From: Lutjanus erythropterus
Taxonomy: Eukaryota; Chordata; Actinopteri; Lutjaniformes; Lutjanidae
Assembly: GCA_020091685.1 (NCBI GenBank)
Contig: CM034603.1
Span: forward strand, 6,267,848-6,331,847
DNA: 64,000 nt
Direction: 5' to 3'
This document shows positions 1-11,209 of the stretch, piece after piece (within the stretch, counting starts at the first letter, position 1; the number at the start of each line of letters is the position of its first letter). Below the pieces are notes generated by a model, which saw only the letters and a list, made by a program, of their open reading frames with translations, was not told the DNA's origin and ran no database searches. Position numbers and translations under genes: made by a program.

Positions 1-685
1 GGGGTCTATATATTTATGATATCTATAAGATTTCTCTTGATATTATGCTGACATGCTGCATCTATATTCTGTTTGTGTTTCATTAAAACATACCAAACAT
101 ATAGTTTAGCAAACTTGGGGCAACTGTATTGCCTTTAAGGCAAAATGTTGGATGGACTTTCATTTTGATATACTTTTATTTTCATAAGTGTCTGTCAGCT
201 GAAGGTCATCAGCTGGGCACCACCAGTCACATCAGTTTCTTTATTTACTCAGGCTCAAGCATAGACAGGTGCGAGGACCCTATTGTTTTAGTAGGAATCC
301 TTCTTCTTGTCTTTTTCTCCCAAATGAATTGCATTTTTGAGGGCCTAAAATGTGCATGACAGGACATGTCTCCTGAGGTAAAGCTTTGCTGACCTGTCAT
401 TATCACATTTAACGGTGATTGGCACAGCTGTTTTGGAGCAATGAGGCCAGTCACGCGATTGGTGGACAGAGTATCACCACCCCCGCTGATCTGTATTCAC
501 CTGCATCCAACCCTTTTGCATGTTGTGCTGTTGCACATACAAGAACCAAAAAAGAGGAGGTGCATGGATACAATCTGTGCACCCAATACTTGGCACTTTC
601 TGGCATCTCTCTGATGCTTGTCTATAGGTCCTGTTTCTGCATGTGTGTGTATTTCAGGCATCTGTAAGTATGCACAAAATTACAA
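1..685. other. gene-free stretch, unique sequence
   Basis: No open frame here is supported by a recognisable domain or by codon-like structure. The DNA is AT-rich and of ordinary complexity. A short stretch near 482-545 contains CCCCC and GTTGTGC motifs, but I could not assign it to a repeat family. I see no gene or RNA in it. Confidence 0.5.
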
Positions 686-745
686 CAGAGTGAAGAATGT
701 CATTTCCCCTCTGGGATTAATAAAGTATGCCTTCTTATTAAATTT
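686..745 (+). repeat. LINE 3' tail remnant (L2/CR1-like)
   Basis: The stretch contains a phrase like 'CCCCTCTGGGATTAATAAAG' followed by an AT-rich tail. That arrangement is typical of the 3' ends of teleost L2/CR1-type LINEs and the SINEs that use them, where a short microsatellite follows the AATAAAG. Only the tail is visible and no reverse transcriptase coding sequence precedes it. Class assignment is from memory. Confidence 0.4.
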
Positions 746-2540
746 TCAACTGAGGGTGCAAAATATTTAACTAAGGGTGCAGTGCATGCTTTGGCACCCT
801 ATAGAACCGGGCGTGGACACAGTAAACAGCAAGTAAAGCTTACATCAACTCAAGTCATCATTCTGCAGGAAAGAGTTTAGCCAGCTGGATTCCTGCAGCT
901 CCTACACTGTCGTGAACACAACGCAGCTCCATAGAAGGTTAATCCTGGCCCGTCACCAAAACACAACACATTCAATGGATTTCTGTGTTGTTCTTTACCT
1001 TTATGCTGCACTCAGTGTCTTCCAAACTGCTTAATCTACTTCAGCTAGTGATCTACATTTCCCACAATGCCCTTACACAACCTCCAGACAATAAGCATGA
1101 AACTAAATCCATTTTAGCTGTGACTGGAGAACATCACAGGAGGTAACTTTGCGTTCAGTTTTTCACTTTCAAGAACACGTAAAGGAAAAGCACAGGAACG
1201 ATTGTTTCCTTGTCGCTACAGGCCACAGCTATCAGCTGTCTGTCAGTGTTAAACCGTGGTCAGTCACTCATTAATATCTGCCAGGTGGACTGTCAGTGGT
1301 TGTCCAAACGTGCGCTTGCATACGAATAAGTTTTCTCCTCAGTGTAACCGCTTGTTTTTATGCAAATGAAGGTCAAATGAAATTCAGCCAAGCTTGTGGT
1401 TTAGGAGTGGTTTGAGACGGCGTTCAGTCTTGATGACACAGAGTGAGTGAGCTGAATTTGATCATGATATCCTGCAAACTGTAGGTGTGAAATGGTTTCA
1501 TGCTTGTCGTTGTTACAGGACTGGGAAGGCTGGGTTTAAGATGCTGTTTTCTAATAGGAGAGAGAATGTTCTTAGATGTAAATTCCAGTTAAGTTACCAA
1601 ATTGTAATTTGTGGAATATAACACTACATTTTTTAGAGGAGTAGTGATTCATTTAGGAGAAGCAAAATAATCTAAAATCGCTGTGATGATTACAGCAGTT
1701 TTAGCTCTCAACTGGACCATCAGCTGTGCTGCAGGATGAAAAATAATTTTGTTACCTTTTCTACGAAAGTTTTTCTTGAATTCAGGATTCACTAACCAGG
1801 GCCCAAACACCCATGGCCACCCAAAATTCCATGTAGCTGGTGCGGCGCTGTGGTTGTGGCTAAGGGGCCTGGATCTGCCCATTTGTACAACTGAGCCATC
1901 CTCAATGAGTGAGAGAACATATATTCTTAACTTTAATTTTTAATTCAAATCAAATTCAAATAAACTATAAAACAATAAACTATAAAATCTGTAACTATAA
2001 AAAAAGACTCTGAAAAAAAGCAAAAGACAACATTCATTAAGCCACTGTCATGTGTGAAGTCAGCAGCAGGGAAGAAAAACTCTGTATAAAGACAGAATAT
2101 TTTCACATCTAACTCAAGTGCATTATGGATTTATTTCATCCAAACCACAGTTGGTGATTGTTGGAACAGTGGAAACACAAAACAGCAAACAGTTGAATTT
2201 GAATAAAGCTATGATGAGTTAAGATAAGCGTGTCTTTCAGTTCAGTGAAAGAGAGAAACTTGAATTTAGAAGGTGTATGGCTGCAAGATGGGAGGTCGAG
2301 CTGGAAATTCCTGCCTGACTCGACTGTAATGCAAATGCAATTTCCAATTTAAAAAAAAGAACAATAAATTTTTGCACAAGTTGAGCAAAACGCCCACCTG
2401 TTCTGCTTGTAATAAGTACAAAGTCTGGCAGATAAATAACTTGCTATCTTGTCATAATCAACCAGATGTGTATCTTTTCTGTTTTAGCAAGACTATCATT
2501 TGGAAACTGTCAAAACAGTATTAACATCTTGGCCTTCCAT
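746..2540. other. gene-free stretch; weak candidate regulatory block at 1200-1480
   Basis: Mostly unique DNA with no supported gene. The part from about 1200 to 1480 has mixed composition, little low-complexity sequence and a perfect POU octamer motif (ATGCAAAT, 1360-1367), so it is a weak candidate for a conserved non-coding element. The rest (1560-2500) is AT-rich with short A runs. The regulatory reading is inference. Confidence 0.25.
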
Positions 2541-2544
2541 TTAG

Positions 2545-3260
2545 GTGTCTAAGTTTTATCCCCAGACTGCAAGCTTTCACCAATGTTTCACAAATATACT
2601 CACTCCTTTGCGCTTTTTCGTTGAACATTGTACAAAAACAGTGAACAGTACTTGTCGGTGGCTAACTATGCCAAGGCTACTGAAATGTGGGTTTACTAAG
2701 CTTACTGAAACTGCGGATGGGGTCCTTTCAGAAGAACCAAAAACACAAAAATGTAGATGGACTACGAAAGAATGAAAAAGCAAGAGAAATTTTGTGAATG
2801 GAAGGAGTTTGTGCCTAGAATATGGCATATCTAAGGGTATGATGTACTGCAGTGTGCGCCACTAGTTTCTTCAACCAGCTGAAAAGTCTAGCTTGAAAAG
2901 GGCGGGCACTGGTGATTGGGTGAACCATCTGTCTATCACACCTATCAAGGACTAACTCGAAAGAGCGAACATCCATGGAGCAAAGCCTTCAGTGTTGTCC
3001 TTTACTCTACTTTCAATGAAAAAACACTCTCCAGTTCTGATATAACTGATGCTATCAAAGCATCTACGCTAACCTCTCCAGGAGCCGTCATTGTTTGTTT
3101 GCCACGCCCATAGCTGCCAGTAACCCCTCCTAGGACACTGATTGGCTGTACCACTTTTGCCGTGGACACAAATGGATAACCTGAAGCCTGACAAGATGGA
3201 TTCTCATGTGATCTCATGAATCCAGCTGCCTCACAAAATATTAGCATCTATCCCTGGAAT
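2545..3260. repeat. candidate interspersed repeat, class unknown
   Basis: This block has more even base composition than its flanks and phrases that I half-recognise as recurrent in fish genomic clones, for example around 3120-3260. It holds open frames of 76 and 83 codons on opposite strands, neither with a domain I know. No terminal inverted repeats or target duplications were found. It may be part of an old DNA transposon. Confidence is low because no second copy exists in this window. Confidence 0.25.
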
Positions 3261-4585
3261 TGTTGAGCAGAATGAAGCCTCACAGGTGTGCTATTTCCAG
3301 CGCATTGAGCCATTCATGAAATTATACAGAACCAAATAATCAAATTGACTCAGGGGTGCAAGGTGCACTGAAAGAGCTTCTTTTATAATAACGCTAAAGT
3401 GATTTTTAGCAGGGGTCAGAATTTAAATGACTTTATTAAAAAGGTTCTAATGGTTGAAAAGCACTTGGAGGAGCACCTGTGGCACGTTGAGTGTTGACTG
3501 TAGTGTCACAACAGCAACATATCTGACTGCTTTCAGTTTCTTTGTGTGTTTGGACAAAGATGTCATCAGCTGCTTCCATACAGATCAGGGGCGCTCGCAG
3601 CACAAATCACATTACAGCTCAGGTGTGAATTCACATCATCTAACACCAAACTCATGCATCAGACAAACACACACACACACACTGTATTGATGTGACACTT
3701 TGTAAAGACTTTACAGTGCCCTTCAGAAAAGTAGAGGCTTGCTCTTCGTTTCACTGTTAATGACTATCAGGCTCGCTGGGTGGAGTCTTCGGGGACAAAT
3801 CAGCATCCTAGACCGGATATGTAAAGTAGTGGAGAAGATGCTTTAAGTGGATTGGGATCCTAAGTATTCCCTGTTTATCTTACAAACAAATTAGAGAATT
3901 AATTTCAGGTGGATAAATGCAGGCTCAGACATGAAAAAACACAATACTCAGGGTGCTGCATTTTTAATTTTCGCTCACTGCACCGAGAGATTACTGCAGT
4001 TTGAAAAGGCAATTAGCAAAGTCATCTGTCAAACGATTGTATTTATGCAACAAAAAACAGCACCAGAACTTGATGTATGGAACGGGATGCTGATGCTGTT
4101 TCTTGTACTGTACGGCCCAAAGGTATAGATGGTGCAAATTAAAAATGTGCAGCCTGGTGGAGATCTAATTTCTCTTTTTGTTGTGTCCTGGGAGGGGCAA
4201 AAATCATCAGCTGTGGAATACGACATATATATATCCCAGGCCTCTAACTGCCTCCTTAATAAGAATAAAATAAACAACAAGAAAATTCTCTCCCTGTGTT
4301 TTTAACAATGAAATCCCACCTTAACTTATTTTAACCACTTATATACCATTGTGATTTGAATTGCTGCATTCAGATGAACCAATTATATCAAAGCAGCGGC
4401 ACAATTTTCTTCCCTACGCTACACTACACCACTACAGAAACAATTCATGTGTACATTTTCAGCTATGCAACAGCTTTCGCTAACTTGCACAATAGTCATT
4501 AATCAGTTAGCTTATTTGTTCAGAGATTCAAGTCGCTGTTTCAGCGGCTTGGAAGAGCAGTCGACCAACAATGGCTACATCCACA
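3261..4585. other. gene-free stretch with a short CA microsatellite
   Basis: Unique AT-rich sequence with no supported gene. A short (AC)8 run lies at about 3667-3682, and a small CA run sits at about 4581-4593 at the edge of the next repeat. Open frames of up to 83 codons are chance-sized. Confidence 0.5.
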
Positions 4586-4589
4586 CACA

Positions 4590-4990
4590 CACACTAATTT
4601 TCCACTATTATTACTATTATGGCAATATTCTTAATCTGTAAACAGCATATTCTGTTTGGTCTTATTCTGAATGAGCATTTTCTGATTAAGACATGAGATA
4701 CGCTGGTGTTATTCTGGTTTTAGGAGCGTTCTTTGGACATGTTGATTGCAAATTCAGAATATGCATCCCAGTTGGGTTTTTTACTGCTGCCTCTCGCCCT
4801 TTTACGATCAGCTCTGTGCTGTAAACAAACCATCTTGCCAAAAGTTTGCAAGGTTGGGGCACTTGGATATAAACAGATGGGTATCCACAAAATATCGTAA
4901 CACTGACCTTTTCAGGGTGGATAAATGGATGAAAAAGGGAAACAAAAATATTAGAGGAATATTCATTTTCATTTGCCATGAAAACAGCTC
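4590..4990. repeat. teleost interspersed repeat (class uncertain)
   Basis: The stretch around 4640-4880, with phrases such as 'AGAATATGCATCCCAGTTGG' and 'TTCTTTGGACATGTTG', resembles a short repeat I recall from many percomorph genomic sequences. No terminal repeats or target duplications are evident and no second copy is in the window. The overlapping 97-codon and 90-codon frames on the two strands are by-products and not genes. Confidence 0.35.
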
Positions 4991-6650
4991 ACTTGGAATA
5001 TTGTTTTTTTCAGAATGAGGGCAAACAAAATAATGTAAATGTAGTCAATGTTGCTAAATTGATTGGTTTTTCTCATTTCACTTGGTGGATAAAGACATTT
5101 TTTGAACCATTTGGTGGGTTTCCACCAATGAAAAGTTCCATTCCAGTAAACTGGCTCCTCCTCTCACCTGAGTTGGTACGATTGAGGCTGACAAGGCTCA
5201 GAGTTTCAGTAGACTCAGCCTGACAGGCTGAGGCTGATGACTGTCAAAACCCTGTCATTTCAGTTTATTGCAACTATGTTGAAACATTTCCTGTTCCAGG
5301 AATTATTCAGTCACAGCTTTGTGATAAAAGCCTTTATATTAAATGTTAATATTCTCTAAAGCAGCGTTTCCCAGACATAATAATATGCAACATCTGGGTA
5401 GACTTTCAAAATAAAGCTGCAGAAATGCTAAAGATTTATTTTTATCTTTTTATCCATCCAGAGAACTACGCCAATGATTACCTAGGTCTAACAGACGATC
5501 TCCACTCGCTCTACACCTCACCCTTTACTCTGCTACTGTGGCCTGTGTGCCAGTCATCTACATACTGTGCACAAAAACACACAGTGTCTCCTGTTTTACG
5601 TATAGATCTACATATGCTGCTGTTTTGTAAAAGCTTGTAAGTGAACCTGGTTGGTGTCGATGTCATGGTTTCATTTTTTTAATAGGCTCCATCATTAACG
5701 GCCAGCCTCGCACGAGGCTCGCTTACTGCTGTGAAAACAGAATCGAGTTGTGTGTTTTTCGGGCGACTTTATAAAACATCCTGCTGATGAAGAAAGTCAA
5801 CAGATTAGACACAAACAGGGAGAGAGAAACAGAGGGAGGCCCAGCGTGTGTGTGTGTATGTGTGTGTGTGCGCAACAGGAGACTAGAGGTGTGGGTGTGT
5901 GAGTGTGGGGAAGAGAAGGAAAAAAGTGAAAAGCGAGGTGAGCAGATTAAAGTAGTTTGTAATTAAACACTAAAATGAAGTGCAGAAGTAAAATAAAAAT
6001 GGTAAAATAGGAAATAACCTACTAGAAATGGGTTAATTCTATAATAGTGTTGCAGAGAATGTTAGCTTTGTTGGGCTGCTACAAAATGGAATGAGGCAAA
6101 CCAACCGTCAAGCCACAAATCATCTAACACCAGTTTTATTGATCTTGACATGTGACGTTTGCATGTTTACAGATCTGTCATTTGTGTTGGACGTCGCGAT
6201 AAGAACTGAAATGAGATTAAAATGGAACCGACTGTAACAATAAATGAAGGCTTTTTACAGAGTGAACAATGGGAAGGGATGAAAAAAGTGTGGAAGCCAC
6301 AGAGGATGAATGAGAGAAATGTGACGGAAAAGTGACAAATGATGAGCAGAGAAGGGGAGAAGACAAAGGAAAAAGACAGAGATAGTAGCGATCTATAGGT
6401 GCAGACAATGAGGAGGAATGTTTGCCAGCCTTGATTGTGTGTTATATACAGTATATTCTCGTCTGTCAATTCTTCCTTTGTGTCTCCTCTCTACTGGACC
6501 TCTCCCTCCTCTCTACCCTATTATTCCTGACAGTCATTCTCTTTCTGCCATCTTTTCTTTCTCCATCTCCAACTAGAATCCCAACCATTCAATCCAAACC
6601 TACTTTGCAAATTAACTAAAACATGAAAATTTGATGCTCCTCGTACCAAT
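4991..6650. other. gene-free stretch with a TG-rich microsatellite
   Basis: Unique DNA with no defensible exon. An interrupted (TG)n microsatellite occupies about 5845-5870, within G-rich flanks. The region 6220-6420 is purine-rich on the + strand, which makes the minus-strand frames of 63 and 100 codons there Ser/Leu/Phe-rich low-complexity translations and not proteins. Confidence 0.5.
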
Positions 6651-6689
6651 TCACAGGCTTTTCTTATGAATATATGGCACATATGCGTA

Positions 6690-7340
6690 TGTGAAGTGGT
6701 ATTGATTCAGAGAAGAATTCCTGCCATGCCTTTTCCACTCCAAGGAGCCGTGAGATTTGCCTTTCAAATGCGGTTCTGTAACTTCTTAAAACGCCACCTC
6801 TCGCGGAAATAAGCGATCCCCATAACTGCCAGGCCCCCTTCTCCTCCGAGACTCCCCCCACTAATTATAAAATGCATAAAACATGCCGCGAATGCCAGCG
6901 AGACAATAGAGGGAAATTGTGAATTTTTAGCGCTGACATTTAATGTTCGCCTTGCATTATTCACACACCCTTTGCGTATTTACCCTTCTCTCTCCCCCAA
7001 CCTCAGGGATCGGGAGGGAAGATAGGAAAAAGGCACGAACATCTCGAATCCATATTGGAGAGTAGGCGGGAGGGGGCAGAGGAAGGTGAGGGTGGCCAGG
7101 TGGAATGGGAAAAATCGACCACGTGTCGCACTTAAATAACATCTCAGGGACGACGGCGGAGTCGAGGGGGAGCGGCGGCTTATGTTTATTGGATTTTTTT
7201 TATTTTTTTCCATCGTCTTCAGCGGGCTTAGGGAGAGGGAGGAGTGAGTTGTTGCGCCGTGTTTGCACAAAGAGGGAGAAAGGAAGGAAATGAGAAACAT
7301 GAGGAATGCTGGGAGCGGTGACAGGGAGACAAGAGGGGGA
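6690..7340. other. candidate conserved non-coding block (GC-richer) with purine tract
   Basis: 6690-6970 is a complex, repeat-free stretch with CpGs and balanced composition, unlike the AT-rich flanks. From about 7010 to 7370 the + strand becomes purine-rich (GGGAGG, GGAGGA, AAGGAAGG) and includes a perfect E-box CACGTG at 7120-7125 and a CpG-dense patch at about 7150-7180. This looks like a regulatory element or a small promoter-like island. No TATA box plus transcription unit can be shown. The minus-strand 166-codon frame across 6980-7480 is the Ser/Pro/Leu-rich shadow of the purine tract. Confidence 0.35.
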
Positions 7341-7790
7341 GATTGAGGGAATGTTGAGCTGGAAAAAATGGTTCTTGAAAGAACACAGCTGAGTCGTTTC
7401 CACCAGAACTTACCAGGAGTACTGGTGGACAACAGGGCTGACTGATTAGTCATCACTGAAATCATAATGTAGCAATACAATTTTAAAATCCCAGAAGGCA
7501 GAATATTTGTTTAAGGCAAAACATGTCAAAATGCCATTATAAATTGAATATTGTTGTGATTCAGAGATGTCCTGGCCGACTCATGTTCTCTACACTCAGG
7601 AAATCATCTTTATTTGGTAACGATCAGCAAAAATCAAACCGCAATCATTTGAATATGTTTTTCAATGAATTGTCAGTCAAAATAATTGCAATTAGATATT
7701 TTTTCAAAATTGCTCAGCCCTCTTGTAGGAAGCAAAGCAATGCACAGCAAAGTGTTTAGCCACTTAAAATAATACGCCAAAAAAGTCAAT
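7341..7790. other. gene-free stretch
   Basis: AT-rich unique DNA between the purine-rich block and the first repeat copy. A 78-codon frame starting at 7523 has no recognisable domain. Nothing else is seen. Confidence 0.5.
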
Positions 7791-7798
7791 ATTATACC

Positions 7799-8175
7799 TC
7801 GCTGTCAGCCATCCAGCCAACATCACTTTCTCCAAACCAGTCAGACTGCAAGGTAAAATGACTGTCTGTGCCAAGAGAGACAGTGTTCTGGAGTTGCTGT
7901 TTTTTTCCGCTGTGATACACAAGCAACGTCTGTGTTCTGTGACATAAAATTACTGTTTTGGCCAAAAAGAGTTTGGTGGCTTTAGAGAGAGAGAGAGAGA
8001 GAGAGGTATTTGGCTGATATATCCGTGGCGATGTCTGATGACAAGGTAAAGCGCTGAAAATATTCTAAATACAGCGTCCGCCTTAACTGATATTGATTTT
8101 TTTAAGTGGCTAAGATACATTTTGCTGCCGACCCTGTCCAGTATGCTGGTAACAAGGTTTGAGTCAGATGACTTT
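7799..8175. repeat. interspersed repeat, copy A
   Basis: A phrase around 7950-8080 (TTACTGTTTTGGCCAAAAAG, then TTTGGTGGCTTT, then AAGGTAAAGCGCTGAAAATA) recurs in the same order and orientation at 8775-8910. A shorter fragment recurs at 54380-54420. The two full copies are diverged but colinear. I recognise the family as a frequent teleost repeat of unknown class. This copy contains an AG microsatellite. Confidence 0.5.
7984..8005. repeat. (AG)11 microsatellite
   Basis: Uninterrupted AG dinucleotides within the interspersed repeat copy A. The homologous place in copy B (about 8825) lacks it, so it expanded after the copies separated. Confidence 0.9.
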
Positions 8176-8194
8176 GAAGACACTTTGACTTTGA

Positions 8195-8680
8195 ATGTAG
8201 TCAGTTACTGAATCCTAATTACATGGTGATTTTTGTCATTAGTAATGTAATCCATTAGATTATTTCAAAAATGTAATCTAATCTGAATACCTTTGGATCA
8301 CTTCAAAAACAAACATAGAAATACGCGCCTGCCAAACTAATATTAAAGTAATTTTACAATTTTACAATGATGCTGACAGAAAAGATTGAGCTCTACAAAG
8401 ATTCTTTTTTTCTTTTTAAACATCTTAAAACATTTTCAGTGCAATAAAATACATTTCTGAGCTTTGTGGTACACTTGTGTAAGAATCCCTGCATGTCAGA
8501 CCCATTTGTCATGAGTAACAGCACAGCACTGGTTATGATGGAAACAAGCTCTGTAATTTTAAAAACATAATGAAAAGTGTAATCAAGTAAACCTTGATAA
8601 TGTAACATTTTCTAAAGGGCTGATTATAGTACAGATTATGTAATCCTGTTTACATGTAATCCATTACTACTCAGCCCTGG
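8195..8680. mobile_element. non-autonomous DNA transposon remnant (TAATCC-rich family)
   Basis: The right end reads 'TACATGTAATCCATTACTAC' then TCAGCCCTGG, and the left part repeats TAATGTAATCC and ATGTAATCTAATC. This is the pattern of a widespread fish element whose terminal inverted repeats are built from GTAATCC/GGATTAC motifs and end CAGGGTTGGGTAGTAA. The left end is degenerate (AGTTACTGAATCCTAATTAC) and I could not identify a target duplication. The interior has no transposase. It lies between two direct copies of another repeat. Confidence 0.5.
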
Positions 8681-8749
8681 TTACTGTGTGAGTTTGGTGA
8701 GTCCAAACACTTAAGTCACACAATAAAACAAACAAACTAACCAGTCAAA

Positions 8750-9000
8750 GCAACAGTAAACGAGCAACTCTGGAGTTCTACAAGGTAAAGTTACTGTTTT
8801 TGCCAAAGGAGTTCGGTTGCTTTGGAGAAAATGATATAACAGCTTATATAACAGCTTTTTCCCATTGGAAAGGGCTGTCTGACAGCAAGGTAAGGTGGTG
8901 AAAATATTCAAAATAAAGCACACACTTGAACTGATACATTGTTTAGCTTCCAACACCGGTCCTCCATACACTGACTATGTACAAGTACCTCATGCGACCC
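8750..9000. repeat. interspersed repeat, copy B
   Basis: Colinear with copy A at 7799-8175: GGAGTTCTACAAGGTAAAG, then TTACTGTTTTTGCCAAAGGA, then TTCGGTTGCTTTGGAG, then CAGCAAGGTAAGGTGGTGAA. The two copies differ by many substitutions and by the AG microsatellite, so the duplication is old or they inserted independently. Confidence 0.5.
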
Positions 9001-9311
9001 CACTTCAACACAGCTGCACCGTCCCTGTACACTTCCCACGCAGCTGCTGGGTGACCGAGCCAAAGTCTAACACGAAAGCGGTTTGACCTCCTGACTTGTT
9101 TAAATCAGTCGTGCTCCCGTTCGGAAGCCGGCGTCGTAGCATTTGACCACCTTCATTTTTCCTCCGCAGCAGAAGAGCGTGAACCTGCAGCAGAATTCAT
9201 CAGCTGAATATCTGTGGACCACAATTACCACAGCTGGGAAGCCTTATTAGATCTGACACACATATGTGTTTCGTGACCATTTGGAGCTGCAAATATGTGT
9301 ATCTGCACAGA

Positions 9312-9314
<3 letters not shown>
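9001..9314. other. gene-free stretch
   Basis: Mixed-composition unique sequence with several CpGs and CAGCTG E-box-like motifs near 9150-9240. There is no supported gene. It could be part of a regulatory block continuing on the far side of the TG microsatellite. Confidence 0.3.

Positions 9315-9358
<44 letters not shown>
9315..9358. repeat. (TG)22 microsatellite
   Basis: Uninterrupted TG dinucleotides, 44 bases, followed by CATATGC. The (CV)n and (TH)n peptides in the overlapping frames are translations of this tract and are not proteins. Confidence 0.95.
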
Positions 9359-9359
<1 letters not shown>

Positions 9360-9870
9360 ATATGCTGGCGAGCACCTGGCCGGGCCCTTGGCAAACATTA
9401 GACCAGGGGGAGGTCCATCAGCATTAGAGGCCAGCTGTATTCCTCAACCCCAGCAGCTCACTACTCACCTCTCAGCGTTTATTGCGAGTCAGCAGCAATA
9501 GGCAGCCAGCTGCACACCTGCTCTACCCCACTGTAATTCAGGCTCACCGCACACTGAGGTTGCGAGGGCGAAGGGGGGGGGGGGGGTTGAGAGCTGGACG
9601 GAAGCTATCGCTGAGGAGGATTGATGCTAACGGAAGGGGATGACAGTCGGAGAAAGACGAACTGGGAGGTTAAGAGAGAGCGACAGAAGGAGAGACAGAT
9701 GAATCGAGAGGAAGAGACAAAAGAGAGGAATGGAACGGCGTCGGCAGAGACGGAGAGGAGCTCACATCTACATTTTGATCTCGGCTCTGTCAGAGCAAAA
9801 GCAAACGCCGGCCGGAGGGCACAAAGCGGATACCAGATTTCTTTGCTTAGGCCTTTTGGTTAAAGGTTTG
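9359..9870. other. candidate non-coding block followed by purine-rich tract
   Basis: 9360-9560 is GC-richer, complex sequence with repeated CAGCTG/CAGC motifs. From 9570 to 9770 the + strand is strongly purine-rich with a 14-G run. The 80-codon frame at 9621-9863 is Lys/Arg/Glu-rich because of the purine bias and has no recognisable domain. There is no convincing exon. Confidence 0.3.
9573..9586 (+). repeat. G14 homopolymer
   Basis: Fourteen consecutive G residues within a purine-rich tract. It can form G-quadruplex-like structures and is a likely place for assembly length errors. Confidence 0.9.
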
Positions 9871-10035
9871 ATTCGGTGAAAAGAACAATAGAATTTACAA
9901 GAAGGCTTCCTGCTTGTTGCCCCCACCTGTCGTTTGTGAGCCACTTCATTTTAATATTCACAGTTACCTTTTTAATTTATGTTTAAAAGAGCCAACTGTC
10001 TTCATGTCCAAAGCAGCCATGTCTAACTTGCAATA
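9871..10035. other. gene-free stretch
   Basis: Unique AT-rich DNA leading into the next repeat. Nothing further is recognised. Confidence 0.4.
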
Positions 10036-10039
10036 TATC

Positions 10040-10130
10040 ATTTATTTGTGATGTTTCGATACGAGACCTTCATCAGGCAAACCTTTTACCTGATGAAGGT
10101 CAGTGTGCAGCGACTCCTTTTGCAACTTTT
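10040..10130. repeat. interspersed-repeat fragment with perfect 13-bp palindrome
   Basis: GACCTTCATCAGG at 10065-10077 and CCTGATGAAGGTC at 10089-10101 are exact reverse complements separated by 11 bases, so the DNA could fold into a hairpin. The surrounding phrases (CTTGCAATATATCATTTATT before, TTTTGCAACTTTTTGGTCTA after) resemble the 'CCTGATGAAGG... CGAAACGT' repeats common in fish genomes. Two partial copies head to head would give this structure. Class is uncertain. Confidence 0.5.
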
Positions 10131-10254
10131 TGGTCTACTCGCTTAAACTAGGTCAGATAAATGGGAAATAATGTGTAATTTAAAGCCAATGGCTGTACTT
10201 AGTTCTGATTACTTTTAAAACATAGTCATTTCAAACTTTCAAAATTTGAAACTT

Positions 10255-10345
10255 ATAAATGTGTTATTTATTTATTTTTCATGACCCACCTGCAGGGCCT
10301 TCAGGTCCCCACCAGTGGTCCACAGCCCACACTTTGGGAATCTAA
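10255..10345 (-). mobile_element. hAT-like transposon end, fragment
   Basis: Read on the minus strand the end is TAGATTCCCAAAGTGTGGGC, close to the CAGTGGTTCCCAAA-type termini of hAT/Charlie elements and to the intact element at 30251 (CAGTGATTCCCAAAGTGCGG). I could not find the opposite end or a target duplication, so this is called a fragment. Confidence 0.35.
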
Positions 10346-10718
10346 ACCGTTCTGGTGTTTTTTTTTAGCATGTCTTCACCTAATGTAGTCATTAGATCGT
10401 GTTCACTGCCTATAACCTTAATCACAATTATTTATTTACTAATGTCTTGGGTTTTTTTTTTTTGTTTTGCATTGTTTTTTATTTAAGTTAGGTTTGTGTA
10501 CACAGTTATTTTATACCCACTTTATCTCTTTAGCTTCCATTTTTGCTTAAACCTCATTTTCATGCCATTAAGGTCATTGTTTCTTATTTCTTGGAAAAAA
10601 CAATGCAAAATATTTTTTATAAAAAGATCCTTTTGTCCACTCTAAATCTGATCTTGCATTTGTATTTACACCTGGAGGTAAGGGTCCTGGCATTGACGCT
10701 GGTATCATAACTTTATAT

Positions 10719-10753
<35 letters not shown>

Positions 10754-11205
10754 CCTCATTTTCAGGGGACCTTTAAATAAAAGTCAGTGTATTTCCATCC
10801 TTGATCGAAAGGCCTGAATGGTCATCAAATATGGCTATGCAGCATGAAACCTGAGATCAAGCCCGGTCAGGAGGAAGGTGGTGACAGGAGGCTGGATGAT
10901 GCACGTAGACCAGATAGACCTGTGTATGTCTGATGCGGGGACACTTGACATCTGACTGCTTTGTCTCATCTTTTGCTCTCAGCGGCAGTTCACCATATTT
11001 CCATCTCGCAGAAATGTAATCATCTTTGCAGAGAGGGATATTTGCCAAGTGATTTTGCAGAGCTTGTTTAAGAAATTTCAATTGTGAAATGCCAATATGA
11101 CTCCTAAGAAGTCATCCACTGAATTAATCGAATAATAAAACAAGACTTTACTCTGATATTTGTTCAAACAAGTCTTGTAATTAAAAATATTGAAAACAGT
11201 AACAT
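10346..11205. other. gene-free stretch
   Basis: AT-rich with several T runs (about 10450-10462) and a long A run at 10724-10751. No supported gene. The 10857-11081 minus-strand frame (74 codons) shows no recognisable domain. Confidence 0.45.
10724..10751 (+). repeat. A28 homopolymer
   Basis: Twenty-eight consecutive A residues. It could be the tail of a degenerate retroposed sequence, but I recognise nothing upstream that would be the source, and no flanking direct repeat is apparent. Confidence 0.85.
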
Positions 11206-11209
11206 TATT

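Noticed and set aside
655..672. Micro-exon-like arrangement TTTCAG-GCATCT-GTAAGT
   Set aside because: Six bases between an acceptor-like and a donor-like motif is expected by chance in 64 kb, and nothing supports neighbouring exons.
6980..7480. Minus-strand open frame of 166 codons, the longest in the window
   Set aside because: It is Ser/Pro/Leu/Phe-rich because it reads the complement of a purine-rich tract, and another frame is also open in the same place. No domain, no splice sites, no recognisable protein.
9200..9501. Frames with Thr-His and Cys-Val repeats
   Set aside because: These are translations of the (TG)22 microsatellite on the two strands.
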